DNA of 64,000 nucleotides from Nematostella vectensis (GCF_932526225.1 NC_064037.1:19037471-19101470); one strand, 5' to 3'; shown: positions 53,465 through 63,817, numbered from the stretch's first letter. Notes: generated by a model not told the origin, from the sequence alone. Numbers and translations: made by a program.

Positions 53465-53769
53465 ATTATTGTTAAATATTATTTTTAATTATAATTTTTA
53501 ATTATTATAATGTACTCATATTACCTAGCCCTTGAATCACTGTACCTGTTTGAAGCATCCCCTAAAACCCTGCACCTCCAATACCAAGCCATTGATACCC
53601 TGTACCCCTGTGTACTCACTCATTCATAAGTTGCACCCCTATTACCTAGTTCTTGATATCATTGACCCTTATTACCAACCCTTGAAACCCTGTACCCCTT
53701 TGACCAACTCTTGTTACCCTATACACCTACAACTCACCCACAAAACCACTTATCTAAACGTCAACTTAA
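53465..53769. repeat. AT spacer and C-rich block left of module P1
   Basis: About 50 bp of AT-rich DNA, then about 255 bp that are C-rich on the + strand (for example accctgtacccctttgacca). Its reverse complement contains acaggggtacagg, as the L block does, so it is a diverged, inverted relative of the G-rich array. An 86-codon frame here (53532-53792) begins with TTG and only reflects the repeat. Confidence 0.8.
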
Positions 53770-53791
53770 CGTCCTTATCTTTACACCCCTG

Positions 53792-53877
53792 AAAAAATCC
53801 CAAGTTGATCTGACCTGGATTCGAACCCCGGCCCTCTTGTTTGAGAAGCGAAGCCCGTATCACTGAGCTATCGCGCC
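53792..53877 (-). pseudogene. tRNA-derived segment, - strand (P1 left)
   Basis: Reading on the - strand it starts GGCGCGATAGC. The B box GGTTCGAATCC (53817-53827) is perfect. The A box reads TAGCTCAGTGA, with its last G changed. A T6 run (53792-53797) lies downstream as a possible Pol III terminator. The acceptor ends do not pair and the T-stem has mismatches, so it is not a functional tRNA. Confidence 0.75.
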
Positions 53878-53968
53878 ACTCTCTTGAAAACTAGAAGTAA
53901 CTACCGTATATCCTTGTTTACCCAGCCTTATAAGGTATAGAGTAGTTTTTCCTTGATATCTCAAGAGT

Positions 53969-54054
53969 TGCGCTATGGCTCAAAGCTACTGGCTTCGCTT
54001 CTGAAGCAAACGGTCCAGGGTTCGAATCCAGGTAAGATCAACTAGGGACTTTTT
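53969..54054 (+). pseudogene. tRNA-derived segment, + strand (P1 right)
   Basis: The B box GGTTCGAATCC is intact (54019-54029) and a T5 run follows (54050-54054). The A box is degraded (TGGCTCAAAGC instead of TGGCTCAGTGG) and the anticodon region has extra changes. This copy is probably inactive as a promoter. Confidence 0.75.
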
Positions 54055-54076
54055 CAGGGGTGTTAAGGTAAGGACG

Positions 54077-55682
54077 GTGGCATTAGGGGGTTGGTACACA
54101 GGGGTACAGGATATAAACGGCATGGTCACAGGGGTGCAAGTTGGTAAGCGCTTGGTTATACATGGGTAAATGGTAGTTATGTGATTGGGTGTCATAGGGG
54201 TGTAGGTCAGTTAGGGATGGGTAGGCAGGGGTATAGGGTAGTAAGTGCTAGGTCATAGGGGTGTAGCATAGTTAGGGGTTGGTACTTAGGGGTATATGGT
54301 AGTAAGTGCTAAGTCATAGGGGTGTAGGTCAGTTAGGGATGGCTAGTCAGGGGTATCGGGTAGTTAGTGCTGAGTCGTACGGAATTATCTTAGTTAGGGG
54401 TGGGTATTCAGGGGTATAGGGTAGTTAGTGCTAGGTAGTAGATGTGTAGTTTAGTTAGGGTTGGGTATTCAGGGGTATTGGCTAGTTAGTGCTAGGTCGT
54501 AGGGGTGTAGCTCAGCTAGGTGCGGGTACTCAGGGGTATATGCCAGTTAGTGCTAGGACATAGGGGTGTAGTTTAGTTAGGGGTGGGTACTCAGGGTTAT
54601 AGGGTAGGTAAGTGCTCGGTTATAGGGGTGTAGTTTAGTTAGGGTTGGGTACTCAGGGTTATAGGGTAGGTTAGTGCTCGGTTATAGGGGTGTAGTTTAG
54701 TTAGGGTTGGGTATTCAGGGGTATAGGGTAGTTAGTGCTACGTCACAGGGGTGTAGCTCAGCAAGGGTTGGGTACTCAAGGGTAACGTGTAGTTATTGCT
54801 AGGTCGTAAGGGTTGGCTTATTTAGGGGTAGGTATTCAGGAGTATAGCGTAGTTAGTGCTAGGTCGTAATTTATTATTTATTATATACTTATTGCTAAGT
54901 CATAGAGGTGTAGCCTAATTAGCGGTGGGTACTCATGGGTATAGGGTAGTTAGTGCTAGTTCGTAGGGGTTTGTTAAGTTTGCGGTGGGTACCCAGGGGT
55001 ATAGGGTGGTTACAGCCAAGTCATAAGGGTGTAGTTTAGTTAGGGGTGGGTAACTCAGGGTTATAGGGTAGGTAAGTGCTCGGTTATAGGGGTGTAGTTT
55101 AGTTAGGGTTGGGTATTCAGGTGTATAGGGTAGTTGGTGCTACGTCATAGAGGTGTAGCCTAATTAGCGGTGGGTACTCATGGGTATAGGGTAGTTAGTG
55201 CTAGGTCATAAGGGTGTAGCTTAGTTAGGGGTGGGTACTCAGGGGTATATTGTAGTTAGTGCTAGATAGTAGAGGTGTAGTTTAGTTAGGGTTGGGTATT
55301 CAGAAGGTATAGGCTTGTTAGTGCTAGGTCGTAGGGGTGTAGCTAAGCTAGGTGTGGGTACCCAGGGGTATAGGCTAATTAGTGCTAGGACATAGGGGTG
55401 TAGTTTAGTTACGGGTGGGTACTCAGGGTTATCGGGTAGGTAAGTGCTCGGTTATAGGGGTGTAGTTTAGTTAGGGTTGGGTATTCAGGGGTATAGGATA
55501 GTTAGTGCTACGTCAACGGGGTGTAGCTTTGCAAATGTTGGGTACTCAGGGGTAAAGTGTAGTTATTGCTAGGTAGTAGGGGCGAGGCGTAGTTAGAGGT
55601 AGGTATTCAGGAGTATAGCGTAGTTCGTGCTAGGTCGTAGGGGTGTAGCTTAATTAGGGGTGGATACTCATGGATATAGGTT
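54077..55682 (+). repeat. L block and 61-bp repeats right of P1
   Basis: The L block is directly attached to the module's right arm, then come minisatellite copies with a short AT interruption (tttattatttattatatac, about 54868-54890). Canonical G-quadruplex text is present, for example 54704-54728. The stretch is duplicated at 57405-59186 with changes. Confidence 0.88.
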
Positions 55683-55953
55683 AATTATTATAATGTACCC
55701 ATATTACCTAGCTCTTGAATCCCTGTACCTGTTTGACCAATACCCTAAAACCCTGCACCTCCAAGACCAAGCCATTGATACCCTGTACGCCTGTGTACTC
55801 ACTCATTCATAACTTGCACCCCTATGACCTAGTTCTTGATATCATTGACCCTTATTATCAACCCATGAAATCCTGTACCCCTTTGACCAACTCTTCTTAC
55901 CCTATACACCTGTCAACTCACCCACAAACTCACATATCTAAACGTCAACTTAA
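55683..55953. repeat. C-rich block left of module P2
   Basis: A short AT stretch followed by the inverted C-rich block (tacctagctcttgaatccctg at its left end, without the AT spacer seen at P1). A 111-codon frame (55715-56050) begins with TTG and runs into the tRNA-derived arm. It is a by-product of the repeat. Confidence 0.8.
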
Positions 55954-55975
55954 CGTCCTTATCGTTACACCCCTG

Positions 55976-56061
55976 AAAAAATCCCAAGTTGATCTGACCT
56001 GGATTCGAACCCCGGCCCTTCTGTTTGAGAGGCGAAGCCCGTACCACTGAGCTATGGCGCC
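55976..56061 (-). pseudogene. tRNA-derived segment, - strand (P2 left)
   Basis: A box TAGCTCAGTGG intact (56044-56054), B box GGTTCGAATCC intact (56001-56011), T6 terminator-like run (55976-55981). Body reads GGCGCCATAGC at the 5' end. Predicted pairing of the acceptor stem fails, so a promoter-bearing relic fits better than a tRNA gene. Confidence 0.78.
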
Positions 56062-56152
56062 ACTCTCTTGAAAATTAGAAGTAACTAACGTATTGCCTTG
56101 TTTACCCGGCCTTATAAGGTATAGAGTAGTTTTTCCTTGATATCTCGAGAGT

Positions 56153-56238
56153 GGCGCTATGTCTCAGTGGTACGGGCTTCGCTTCTCAAGCAAACGGGCC
56201 AGGGTTCGAATCCAGGTAAGATCAACTAGGGACTTTTT
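56153..56238 (+). pseudogene. tRNA-derived segment, + strand (P2 right)
   Basis: B box intact (56203-56213) and T5 run at 56234-56238. The A box has one change (TGTCTCAGTGG, 56160-56170). The anticodon arm cannot be folded into a standard 5-bp stem with a 7-base loop. Confidence 0.75.
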
Positions 56239-56260
56239 CAGGGGTGTTAAGGTAAGGACG

Positions 56261-57162
56261 GTGGCATTAGGGGGTGGGTGCAGAGGGGTACAGGATATAA
56301 ATGGCAGAGTCACAGGGGAGCAAGTTGGTAAGCGCTTGGTCATACATGGGTAAATGGTAGTTATGTGATTGGGTGTCATAGGGGTGTAGGTTAGTTAGGG
56401 ATGGGTAGGCAGGGGTATAGGGTAGTAAGTGCTAGGTCATAGGGGTGTAGCATAGTTAGGGGTTGGTACTATGGGGTATATGGTAGTAAGTGCTAAGTGA
56501 AAGGGAAGTAGCTTAGTTAGCGGTGGGTGCTCATGTGTATAGGGTAGCTAGTGCTAGGTCGTAGTGGTTTAGCTTATTTTGGGGTGGGTACTCAGGGTTA
56601 TAGGGTAGTTACAGCCAAGTCATAAGGGTGTAGCTTAGTTTAGGGGTGGGTATTCAGGGGTATAGGGTAGTTACAGCCAAGTCATAAGGGTGTAGCTTAG
56701 TTTAGGGGTGGGTATTCAGGGGTATAGGGTAGTTAGTGCTAAGTCGTAGGGGTGTAGCTTAGCTAGGTGTGCGTACTCAGGGGTAAGGGTAGTTAGTGCT
56801 AAGTCGTAGGGGTGTAGCTTAGCTAGGTGTGCGTACTCAGGGGTATAGGCTAGTTAGTGCTAGGACATAGGGGTGTAGTTTAGTTAGGGGTGGGTTCTTA
56901 GGGTTATAGGGTAGGTAAGTGTTCGGTTATAGGGGTGTAGTTTAGTTAGGGTTGGGTATTCAAGGGTATAGGGTAGTTAGTGCTACGTCACAGGGGTGTA
57001 GCTTAGCAAGGGTTGGGTACTTAGGTGTAAAGTGTAGTTACTGCTAGGTCGTAGGGGTTAAGCTGAGTTAGGGGTAGGTATATTCAGGAGTATAGCGTAG
57101 TTAGTTCTAGGTCGTAGGGGTGTAGCTTAATTAGGGGTGGATACTCAGGGATATAGGGTAGC
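56261..57162 (+). repeat. L block and 61-bp repeats right of P2
   Basis: About 900 bp of L block and minisatellite copies, including an unusual tandem of the variant with acagccaagtcataagggtg (about 56610-56690). It ends in gggatatagggtagc before AT-rich DNA. Confidence 0.88.
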
Positions 57163-57404
57163 TATTATTATTAATTATTATTATTAATTATAATTATCAT
57201 TATTATTTTAATTAATTATTTATTATTAATTATTATTATTAATTATTATAATTAGTTATTATTATTAATTACTATTAATAATTATTATTAATTATTATTA
57301 TTAATTTTTTATTATTAATTATTATTATTCATTATTATTATTAATTATTATTAATTATTATTTATTAATTATGTTTTATTTATTATTAATTATTTATTAT
57401 TATT
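57163..57404. repeat. AT-rich block
   Basis: TTA/TAA simple sequence of about 240 bp, closely related to the block at 52025-52257. It ends at the same junction, tattattaagggggtgggtgc. Confidence 0.9.
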
Positions 57405-59186
57405 AAGGGGGTGGGTGCACAGGGGTACAGGATATAAACGGCAGAGTCACAGGGGAGCAAGTTGGTAAGCGCTTGGTCATACATGGGTAAATGGTAGTTA
57501 TGTGATTGGGTGTCATAGGGGTGTAGGTCAGTTAGTGATGGGTAGGCAGGGGTATAGGGTAGTAAGTGCTAGGTCATAGGGGTGTAGCATAGTTAGGGGT
57601 TGGTACTCAGGGGTATATGGTAGTAAGTGCTAAGTCATAGGGGTGTAAGTCAGTTAGGGATGGCTAGTCAGGGGTATCGGGTAGTTAGTGCTGAGTCGTA
57701 CGGAATTATCTTAGTTAGGGGTGGGTATTAAGGGGTATAGGGTAGTTAGTGCTAGGTAGTAGATGTGTAGTTTAGTTAGGGTTGGGTATTCAGGGGTATT
57801 GGCTAGTTAGTGCTAGGTCGTAGGGGTGTAGCTCAGCTAGGTGCGGGTACTCAGGGGTATAGGCCAGTTAGTGCTAGGACATAGGGGTGTAGTTTAGTTA
57901 GGGGTGGGTACTCAGGGTTTTAGGGTAGGTAAGTGCTCGGTTATAGGGGTGTAGTTTAGTTAGGGTTGGGTACTCAGGGTTATAGGGTAGGTTAGTGCTC
58001 GGTTATAGGGGTGTAGTTTAGTTAGGGTTGGGTATTCAGGGGTATAGGGTAGTTAGTGCTACGTCACAGGGGTGTAGCTCAGCAAGGGTTGGGTACTCAG
58101 GGGTAACGTGTAGTTATTGCTAGGTCGTAGGGGTTGGCTTATTTAGGGGTAGGTATTCAGGAGTATAGCGTAGTTAGTGCTAGGTCGTAATTTATTATTT
58201 ATTATATACTTATTGCTAAGTCATAGAGGTGTAGCCTAATTAGCGGTGGGTACTCATGGGTATAGGGTAGTTAGTGCTAGTTCGTAGGGGTTGGCTTATT
58301 TAGGGGTAGGTATTCAGGAGTATAGAGTAGTTAGTGCTAGGTTGTAATTTATTATTTATTATTTATTATTTATTATTTATTATTTATTATATACTTATTG
58401 CTAAGTCATAGAGGTGTAGCTTAATTAGCGGTGGTTACTCATGGGTATAGGGTAGTTAGTGCTAGTTTGTAGGGGTTTGTTTAGTTTGCGGTGGGTACCC
58501 AGGGGTATAGGGTGGTTACAGCCAAGTCATAAGGGTGTAGTTTAGTTAGGGGTGGGTAACTCAGGGTTATAGGGTAGGTAAGTGCTCGGTTATAGGGGTG
58601 TAGTTTAGTTAGGGTTGGGTATTCAGGTGTATAGGGTAGTTAGTGCTACGTCATAGAGGTGTAGCCTAATTAGCGGTGGGTACTCATGGGTATAGGGTAG
58701 TTAGTGCTAGGTCATAAGGGTGTAGCTTAGTTAGGGGTGGGTACTCAGGGGTATATTTTAGTTAGTGCTAGATAGTAGAGGTGTAGTTTAGTTAGGGTTG
58801 GGTATTCAGGGGGTATAGGCTAGTTAGTGCTAGGTCGTAGGGGTGTAGCTAAGCTAGGTGTGGGTACCCAGGGGTATAGGCTAATTAGTGCTAGGACATA
58901 GGGGTGTAGTTTAGTTACGGGTGGGTACTCAGGGTTATCGGGTAGGTAAGTGCTCGGTTATAGGGGTGTAGTTTAGTTAGGGTTGGGTATTCAGGGGTAT
59001 AGGATAGTTAGTGCTACGTCAACGGGGTGTAGCTTTGCAAATGTTGGGTACTCAGGGGTAAAGTGTAGTTATTGCTAGGTAGTAGGGGCGAGGCTTAGTT
59101 AGAGGTAGGTATTCAGGAGTATAGCGTAGTTCGTGCTAGGTCGTAGGGGTGTAGCTTAATTAGGGGTGGATACTCATGGATATAGG
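57405..59186 (+). repeat. L block and long 61-bp repeat segment with AT insertions
   Basis: Diverged duplicate of 54077-55682. Compared with that copy it holds an extra tandem duplication of about 185 bp (acttattgctaag at 58208 and again at 58393) and an enlarged TTTATTA tract (about 58346-58392). The L block is preceded by AT-rich DNA rather than a module. Confidence 0.87.
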
Positions 59187-59459
59187 TTAATTATTATAAT
59201 GTACCCATATTACCTAGCTCTTGAATCCCTGTACCTGTTTGACCAATACCCTAAAACACTGCACCTCCAAGACCAAGCCATTGATACCCTGTACGCCTGT
59301 GTACTCACTCATTCATAACTTGCACCCCTATGACCTAGTTCTTGATATCATTGACCCTTATTATCAACCCATGAAATCCTGTACCCCTTTGACCAACTCT
59401 TCTTACCCTATACACCTGTCAACTCACCCACAAACTCACTTATCTAAACGTCAACTTAA
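59187..59459. repeat. C-rich block left of module P3
   Basis: Near-copy of the block at 55683-55953, offset by 3506 bp. It is C-rich on the + strand and related in inverted orientation to the L block. Confidence 0.82.
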
Positions 59460-59481
59460 CGTCCTTATCGTTACACCCCTG

Positions 59482-59567
59482 AAAAAATCCCAAGTTGATC
59501 TGACCTGGATTCGAACCCCGGCCCTCCTGTTTGAGAAGCGAAGCCCGTACCACTGAGCTATGGCGCC
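59482..59567 (-). pseudogene. tRNA-derived segment, - strand (P3 left)
   Basis: A box TAGCTCAGTGG (59550-59560) and B box GGTTCGAATCC (59517-59527) are intact, with a T6 run at 59482-59487. The expected short transcript would run leftward and stop before the C-rich block. Mismatches in the T-stem and acceptor stem argue against a functional tRNA. Confidence 0.8.
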
Positions 59568-59658
59568 ACTCTCTTGAAAATTAGAAGTAACTACCGTATT
59601 GCCTTGTTTACCCGGCCTTATAAGGTATAGAGTAGTTTTTCCTTGATATCTCGAGAGT

Positions 59659-59744
59659 GGCGCTATGGCCCAGTGGTACCGGCTTCGCTTCTCAAGCAAA
59701 CGGGCCAGGGTTCGAATCCAGGTAAGATCAACTAGGGACTTTTT
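59659..59744 (+). pseudogene. tRNA-derived segment, + strand (P3 right)
   Basis: A box TGGCCCAGTGG (59666-59676), B box GGTTCGAATCC (59709-59719) and T5 run (59740-59744) are all present and correctly spaced. No pairable acceptor stem. This is the most promoter-like + arm together with the one in P4. Confidence 0.8.
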
Positions 59745-59766
59745 CAGGGGTGTTAAGGTAAGGACG

Positions 59767-60543
59767 GTGGCATTAGGGGGTGGGTGCAGAGGGGTACAGG
59801 ATATAAATGGCATGGTCACTGGGGTGCAAGTTTGTAAGCGCTTGGTCATACATGGATAAAGGGTAGTTATGTGATTAGGTGTCATAGGGTGTAGGCCAGT
59901 TAGGGATGGGTATGCAGGGGTATAGGGTAGTAAGTGTTAGGTCATAGGGGTGTAGCTTAGTTAGGGGTTGGTACTCAGGGGTATAGGCTAGTAAGTGCTA
60001 AGTCAAAGTGAAGTAGCTTAGTTAGCGGTGTGTGCTCATGTGTATAGGGTAGTTAGTGCTAGGTCGTAGTGGTTTAGCTTAGTTTGGGGTGGGTACTCAG
60101 GGGTATAGGGTAGTTACAGCCAAGTCATAAGGGTGTAGCTTAGTTTAGGGGTGGGTATTCAGGGGTATAGGGTAGTTAGTGCTAAGTCGTAGGGGTGTAG
60201 CTTAGCTAGGTGTGCGTACTCAGGGGTATAGGCTATTTAGTGCTAGGACATAGGGGTGTAGTTTAGTCAGGGGTGGGTTCTCAGGGTTATAGGGTAGGTA
60301 AGTGTTCGGTTATAGGGGTGTAGTTTAGTTAGGGTTGGGTATTCAAGGGTATAGGGTAGTTAGTGCTACGTCACAGGGGTGTAGCTTAGCAAGGGTTGGG
60401 TACTCAGGTGTAAAGTGTAGTTACTGCTAGGTCGTAGGGGTAAAGCTGAGTTAGGGGTAGGTATTCAGGAGTATAGCGTAGTTAGTGCTAGGTCGTAGGG
60501 GTGTAGCTTAATTAGGGGTGGATACTCAGGGATATAAGGTAGC
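59767..60543 (+). repeat. L block and 61-bp repeats right of P3
   Basis: L block (with catggtcactgggg variant) followed by minisatellite copies ending in gggatataaggtagc. A 144-codon - strand frame at 59451-59885 spans the module and this L block. It is repeat sequence, not a gene. Confidence 0.88.
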
Positions 60544-60721
60544 TATTATTATCAATTATTATTATTAATTATAATTATCATTATTATTTTAATTAATTAT
60601 TTATTATTAATTATTATTATTAATTATTATAATTAGTTATTATTATTAATTACTATTAATCATTATTATTATGTATTATTATTAATTATTATTTATTAAT
60701 TATGTTTTATTTATTATTATT
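60544..60721. repeat. AT-rich block
   Basis: Short form of the AT block, matching 52758-52935 and 62700-62877. No other feature is visible. Confidence 0.9.
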
Positions 60722-61247
60722 AAGGGGGTGGGTGCACAGGGGTACAGGATATAAACGGCAGGGTCAAAGGGGTGCAAGTTGGTAAACGCTTGGTTATACA
60801 TGGGTAAAGGGTAGTTATGTGATTAGGTGTCATAGGGGTGTAGGTCAGTTAGGGATGGGTAGGCAGGGGTATAGGTTAGTTAGTGCTAGGTCGTAGGGGT
60901 GTAGCTAAGCTAGGTGTGGGTACCCAGGGGTATAGGCTAGTTAGTGCTAGGACATAGGGGTGTAGTTTAGTTACGGGTGGGTACTCAGGGTTATAGGGTA
61001 GGTAAGTGCACGGTTATAGGGGTGTAGTTTAGTTAGGGTTGGGCATTCAGGGGTATAGGGTAGTTAGTGCTACGTCACAGGAGAGTAGCTTAGCAAGGGT
61101 TGTGTACTCAGGGGTAAAGTGTAGTTATTGCTAGGTCGTACGGGTAAAGCTTAGTTAGGGGTATGTATTCAGGAGTATAGCGTAGTTAGTGCTAGGTCGT
61201 AGGGGTGTAGCTTAATTATGGGTGGATACTCACGGATATAGGGTAGA
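60722..61247 (+). repeat. L block followed by 61-bp repeats
   Basis: Repeats the text of 52936-53464 (offset about 7785) and 62878-63405 (offset 2156) with only scattered differences, such as caggagagtagc versus caggggagtagc. Confidence 0.9.
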
Positions 61248-61553
61248 TATTATTGTTAAATATTATTTTTAATTATAATTTTTAATTATTATAATGTACT
61301 CATATTACCTAGCCCTTGAATCACTGCACCTGTTTGAAGCATCCCCTAAAACCCTGCACCTCCAATACCAAGCCATTGATACCCTGTACCCCTGTGTACT
61401 CACTCATTCATAAGTTGCACCCCTATTACCTAGTTCTTGATATCATTGACCCTTATTACCAACCCTTGAAACCCTGTACCCCTTTGACCAACTCTTGTTA
61501 CCCTATACACCTACAACTCACCCACAAAACCACTTATCTAAACGTCAACTTAA
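61248..61553. repeat. AT spacer and C-rich block left of module P4
   Basis: Same arrangement as 53465-53769: about 50 bp AT-rich DNA then the C-rich block with tgtttgaagcatcccc. The near-identity across three copies indicates recent segmental duplication. Confidence 0.85.
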
Positions 61554-61575
61554 CGTCCTTATCTTTACACCCCTG

Positions 61576-61661
61576 AAAAAATCCCAAGTTGATCTGACCT
61601 GGATTCGAACCCCGGCCCTCTTGTTTGAGAAGCGAAGCCCGTATCACTGAGCTATCGCGCC
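61576..61661 (-). pseudogene. tRNA-derived segment, - strand (P4 left)
   Basis: Starts GGCGCGATAGC on the - strand, with the A box ending GTGA instead of GTGG. B box and T6 run (61576-61581) are intact. Confidence 0.76.
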
Positions 61662-61752
61662 ACTCTCTTGAAAACTAGAAGTAACTACCGTATAGCCTTG
61701 TTTACCCAGCCTTATAAGGTATAGAGTAGTTTTTCCTTGATATCTCGAGAGT

Positions 61753-61838
61753 GGCGCTATGGCTCAGTGGTACGGGCTTCGCTTCTCAATCAAACGGGCC
61801 AGGGTTCGAATCCAGGTAAGATCAACTAGGGACTTTTT
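61753..61838 (+). pseudogene. tRNA-derived segment, + strand (P4 right)
   Basis: A box TGGCTCAGTGG (61760-61770), B box GGTTCGAATCC (61803-61813) and T5 run (61834-61838) intact. It carries ctcaatcaaacggg where P2 and P3 have ctcaagcaaacggg, as does the truncated copy at 51601-51642. Confidence 0.8.
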
Positions 61839-61860
61839 CAGGGTTGTTAAGGTAAGGACG

Positions 61861-62699
61861 GTGGCATTAGGGGGTGGGTGCACAGGGGTACAGGATATAA
61901 ACGGCAGAGTCACAGGGGAGCAAGTTGGTAAGCGCTTGGTCATACATGGGTAAATGGTAGTTATGTGATTGGGTGTCATAGGGGTGTAGGTCAGTTAGGG
62001 ATGGGTAGGCAGGGGTATAGGGTAGTAAGTGCTAGGTCATAGGGGTGTAGCATAGTTAGGGGTTGGTACTCAGGGGTATATGGTAGTAAGTGCTAAGTCA
62101 TAGGGGTGTAGGTCAGTTAGGGATGGCTAGTCAGGGGTATCGGGTAGTTAGTGCTGAGTCGTACGGAATTATCTTAGTTAGGGGTGGGTATTCAGGGGTA
62201 TAGGGTAGTTAGTGCTAGGTAGTAGATGTGTAGTTTAGTTAGGGTTGGGTATTCAGGGGTATTGGCTAGTTAGTGCTAGGTCGTAGGGGTGTAGCTCAGC
62301 TAGGTGCGGGTACTCAGGGGTATAGGCCAGTTAGTGCTAGGACATAGGGGTGTAGTTTAGTTAGGGGTGGGTACTCAGGGTTATAGGGTAGGTAAGTGCT
62401 CGGTTATAGGGGTGTAGTTTAGTTAGGGTTGGGTACTCAGGGTTATAGGGTAGGTAAGTGTTCGGTTATAGGGGTGTAGTTTAGTTAGGGTTGGGTATTC
62501 AAGGGTATAGGGTAGTTAGTGCTACGTCACAGGGGTGTAGCTTAGCAAGGGTTGGGTACTCAGGTGTAAAGTGTAGTTACTGCTAGGTCGTAGGGGTAAA
62601 GCTGAGTTAGGGGTAGGTATTCAGGAGTATAGCGTAGTTAGTGCTAGGTCGTAGGGGTGTAGCTTAATTAGGGGTGGATACTCAGGGATATAAGGTAGC
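61861..62699 (+). repeat. L block and 61-bp repeats right of P4
   Basis: The first half follows the text right of P1 (cggaattatcttagtt variant included, 62164). The second half follows the text that precedes AT blocks elsewhere, suggesting an internal recombination join. Confidence 0.87.
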
Positions 62700-62877
62700 T
62701 ATTATTATTAATTATTATTATTAATTATAATTATCATTATTATTTTAATTAATTATTTATTATTAATTATTATTATTAATTATTATAATTAGTTATTATT
62801 ATTAATTACTATTAATCATTATTATTATGTATTATTATTAATTATTATTTATTAATTATGTTTTATTTATTATTATT
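62700..62877. repeat. AT-rich block
   Basis: Same short AT block as at 60544-60721, offset 2156 bp. No other feature is visible. Confidence 0.9.
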
Positions 62878-63405
62878 AAGGGGGTGGGTGCACAGGGGTA
62901 CAGGATATAAACGGCAGGGTCAAAGGGGTGCAAGTTGGTAAACGCTTGGTTATACATGGGTAAAGGGTAGTTATGTGATTAGGTGTCATAGGGGTGTAGG
63001 TCAGTTAGGGATGGGTAGGCAGGGGTATAGGTTAGTTAGTGCTAGGTCGTAGGGGTGTAGCTAAGCTAGGTGTGGGTACCCAGGGGTATAGGCTAGTTAG
63101 TGCTAGGACATAGGGGTGTAGTTTAGTTACGGGTGGGTACTCAGGGTTATAGGGTAGGTAAGTGCACGGTTATAGGGGTGTAGTTTAGTTAGGGTTGGGC
63201 ATTCAGGGGTATAGGGTAGTTAGTGCTACGTCACAGGAGAGTAGCTTAGCAAGGGTTGTGTACTCAGGGGTAAAGTGTAGTTATTGCTAGGTCGTACGGG
63301 TAAAGCTTAGTTAGGGGTATGTATTCAGGAGTATAGCGTAGTTAGTGCTAGGTCGTAGGGGTGTAGCTTAATTATGGGTGGATACTCAGGGATATAGGGT
63401 AGATA
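62878..63405 (+). repeat. L block followed by 61-bp repeats
   Basis: Third close copy of the segment at 52936-53464 and 60722-61247. Confidence 0.9.
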
Positions 63406-63709
63406 TTATTGTTAAATATTATTTTTAATTATAATTTTTAATTATTATAATGTACTCATATTACCTAGCCCTTGAATCACTGCACCTGTTTGAAGCATCC
63501 CCTAAAACCCTGCACCTCCAATACCAAGCCATTGATACCCTGTACCCCTGTGTACTCACTCATTCATAAGTTGCACCCCTATTACCTAGTTCTTGATATC
63601 ATTGACCCTTATTACCAACCCTTGAAACCCTGTACCCCTTTGACCAACTCTTGTTACCCTATACACCTACAACTCACCCACAAAACCACTTATCTAAACG
63701 TCAACTTTA
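63406..63709. repeat. AT spacer and C-rich block left of module P5
   Basis: Close copy of 61248-61553. One visible change is caactttacgtcc in place of caacttaacgtcc just before the arm. Confidence 0.85.
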
Positions 63710-63731
63710 CGTCCTTATCTTTACACCCCTG

Positions 63732-63817
63732 AAAAAATCCCAAGTTGATCTGACCTGGATTCGAACCCCGGCCCTCTTGTTTGAGAAGCGAAGCCCGTAT
63801 CACTGAGCTATCGCGCC
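63732..63817 (-). pseudogene. tRNA-derived segment, - strand (P5 left)
   Basis: Same form as the P1 and P4 left arms: perfect B box, A box ending GTGA, T6 run at 63732-63737. Confidence 0.76.

Larger units (their letters stand above)
53770..54076. repeat. 307-bp inverted tRNA-derived module P1
   Basis: Left arm 53770-53877, spacer 53878-53968 (91 bp), right arm 53969-54076. Both arms are 108 bp and reverse complementary without gaps. The centre of the spacer holds the palindrome CCTTATAAGG (53926-53935). This copy's right arm is the most decayed of the five. Confidence 0.92.
55954..56260. repeat. 307-bp inverted tRNA-derived module P2
   Basis: Left arm 55954-56061, 91-bp spacer 56062-56152, right arm 56153-56260. 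Same geometry as the other copies. The central palindrome is at 56110-56119. Confidence 0.92.
59460..59766. repeat. 307-bp inverted tRNA-derived module P3 (best preserved)
   Basis: Left arm 59460-59567, spacer 59568-59658 (91 bp), right arm 59659-59766. A hand alignment of the two arms needs no gaps and shows about 15 mismatches in 108 positions. Both Pol III promoters are intact here. The central palindrome is at 59616-59625. Confidence 0.93.
61554..61860. repeat. 307-bp inverted tRNA-derived module P4
   Basis: Left arm 61554-61661, spacer 61662-61752, right arm 61753-61860. Central palindrome at 61710-61719. The left arm shares the changed A box of P1 and P5, the right arm is intact. Confidence 0.92.

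Noticed and set aside
53532-53792. 86-111-codon frames in the C-rich blocks
   Set aside because: They start with TTG, are threonine- and proline-rich because of the repeat, and run into the tRNA-derived arm.
56153-56238. Functional tRNA genes
   Set aside because: A and B boxes are present, but acceptor ends do not pair, the T-stem has mismatches and no standard anticodon stem with a 7-base loop forms.
59451-59885. 144-codon - strand frame
   Set aside because: It runs through a tRNA-derived arm, spacer and L block and translates repeat sequence; no coding evidence.
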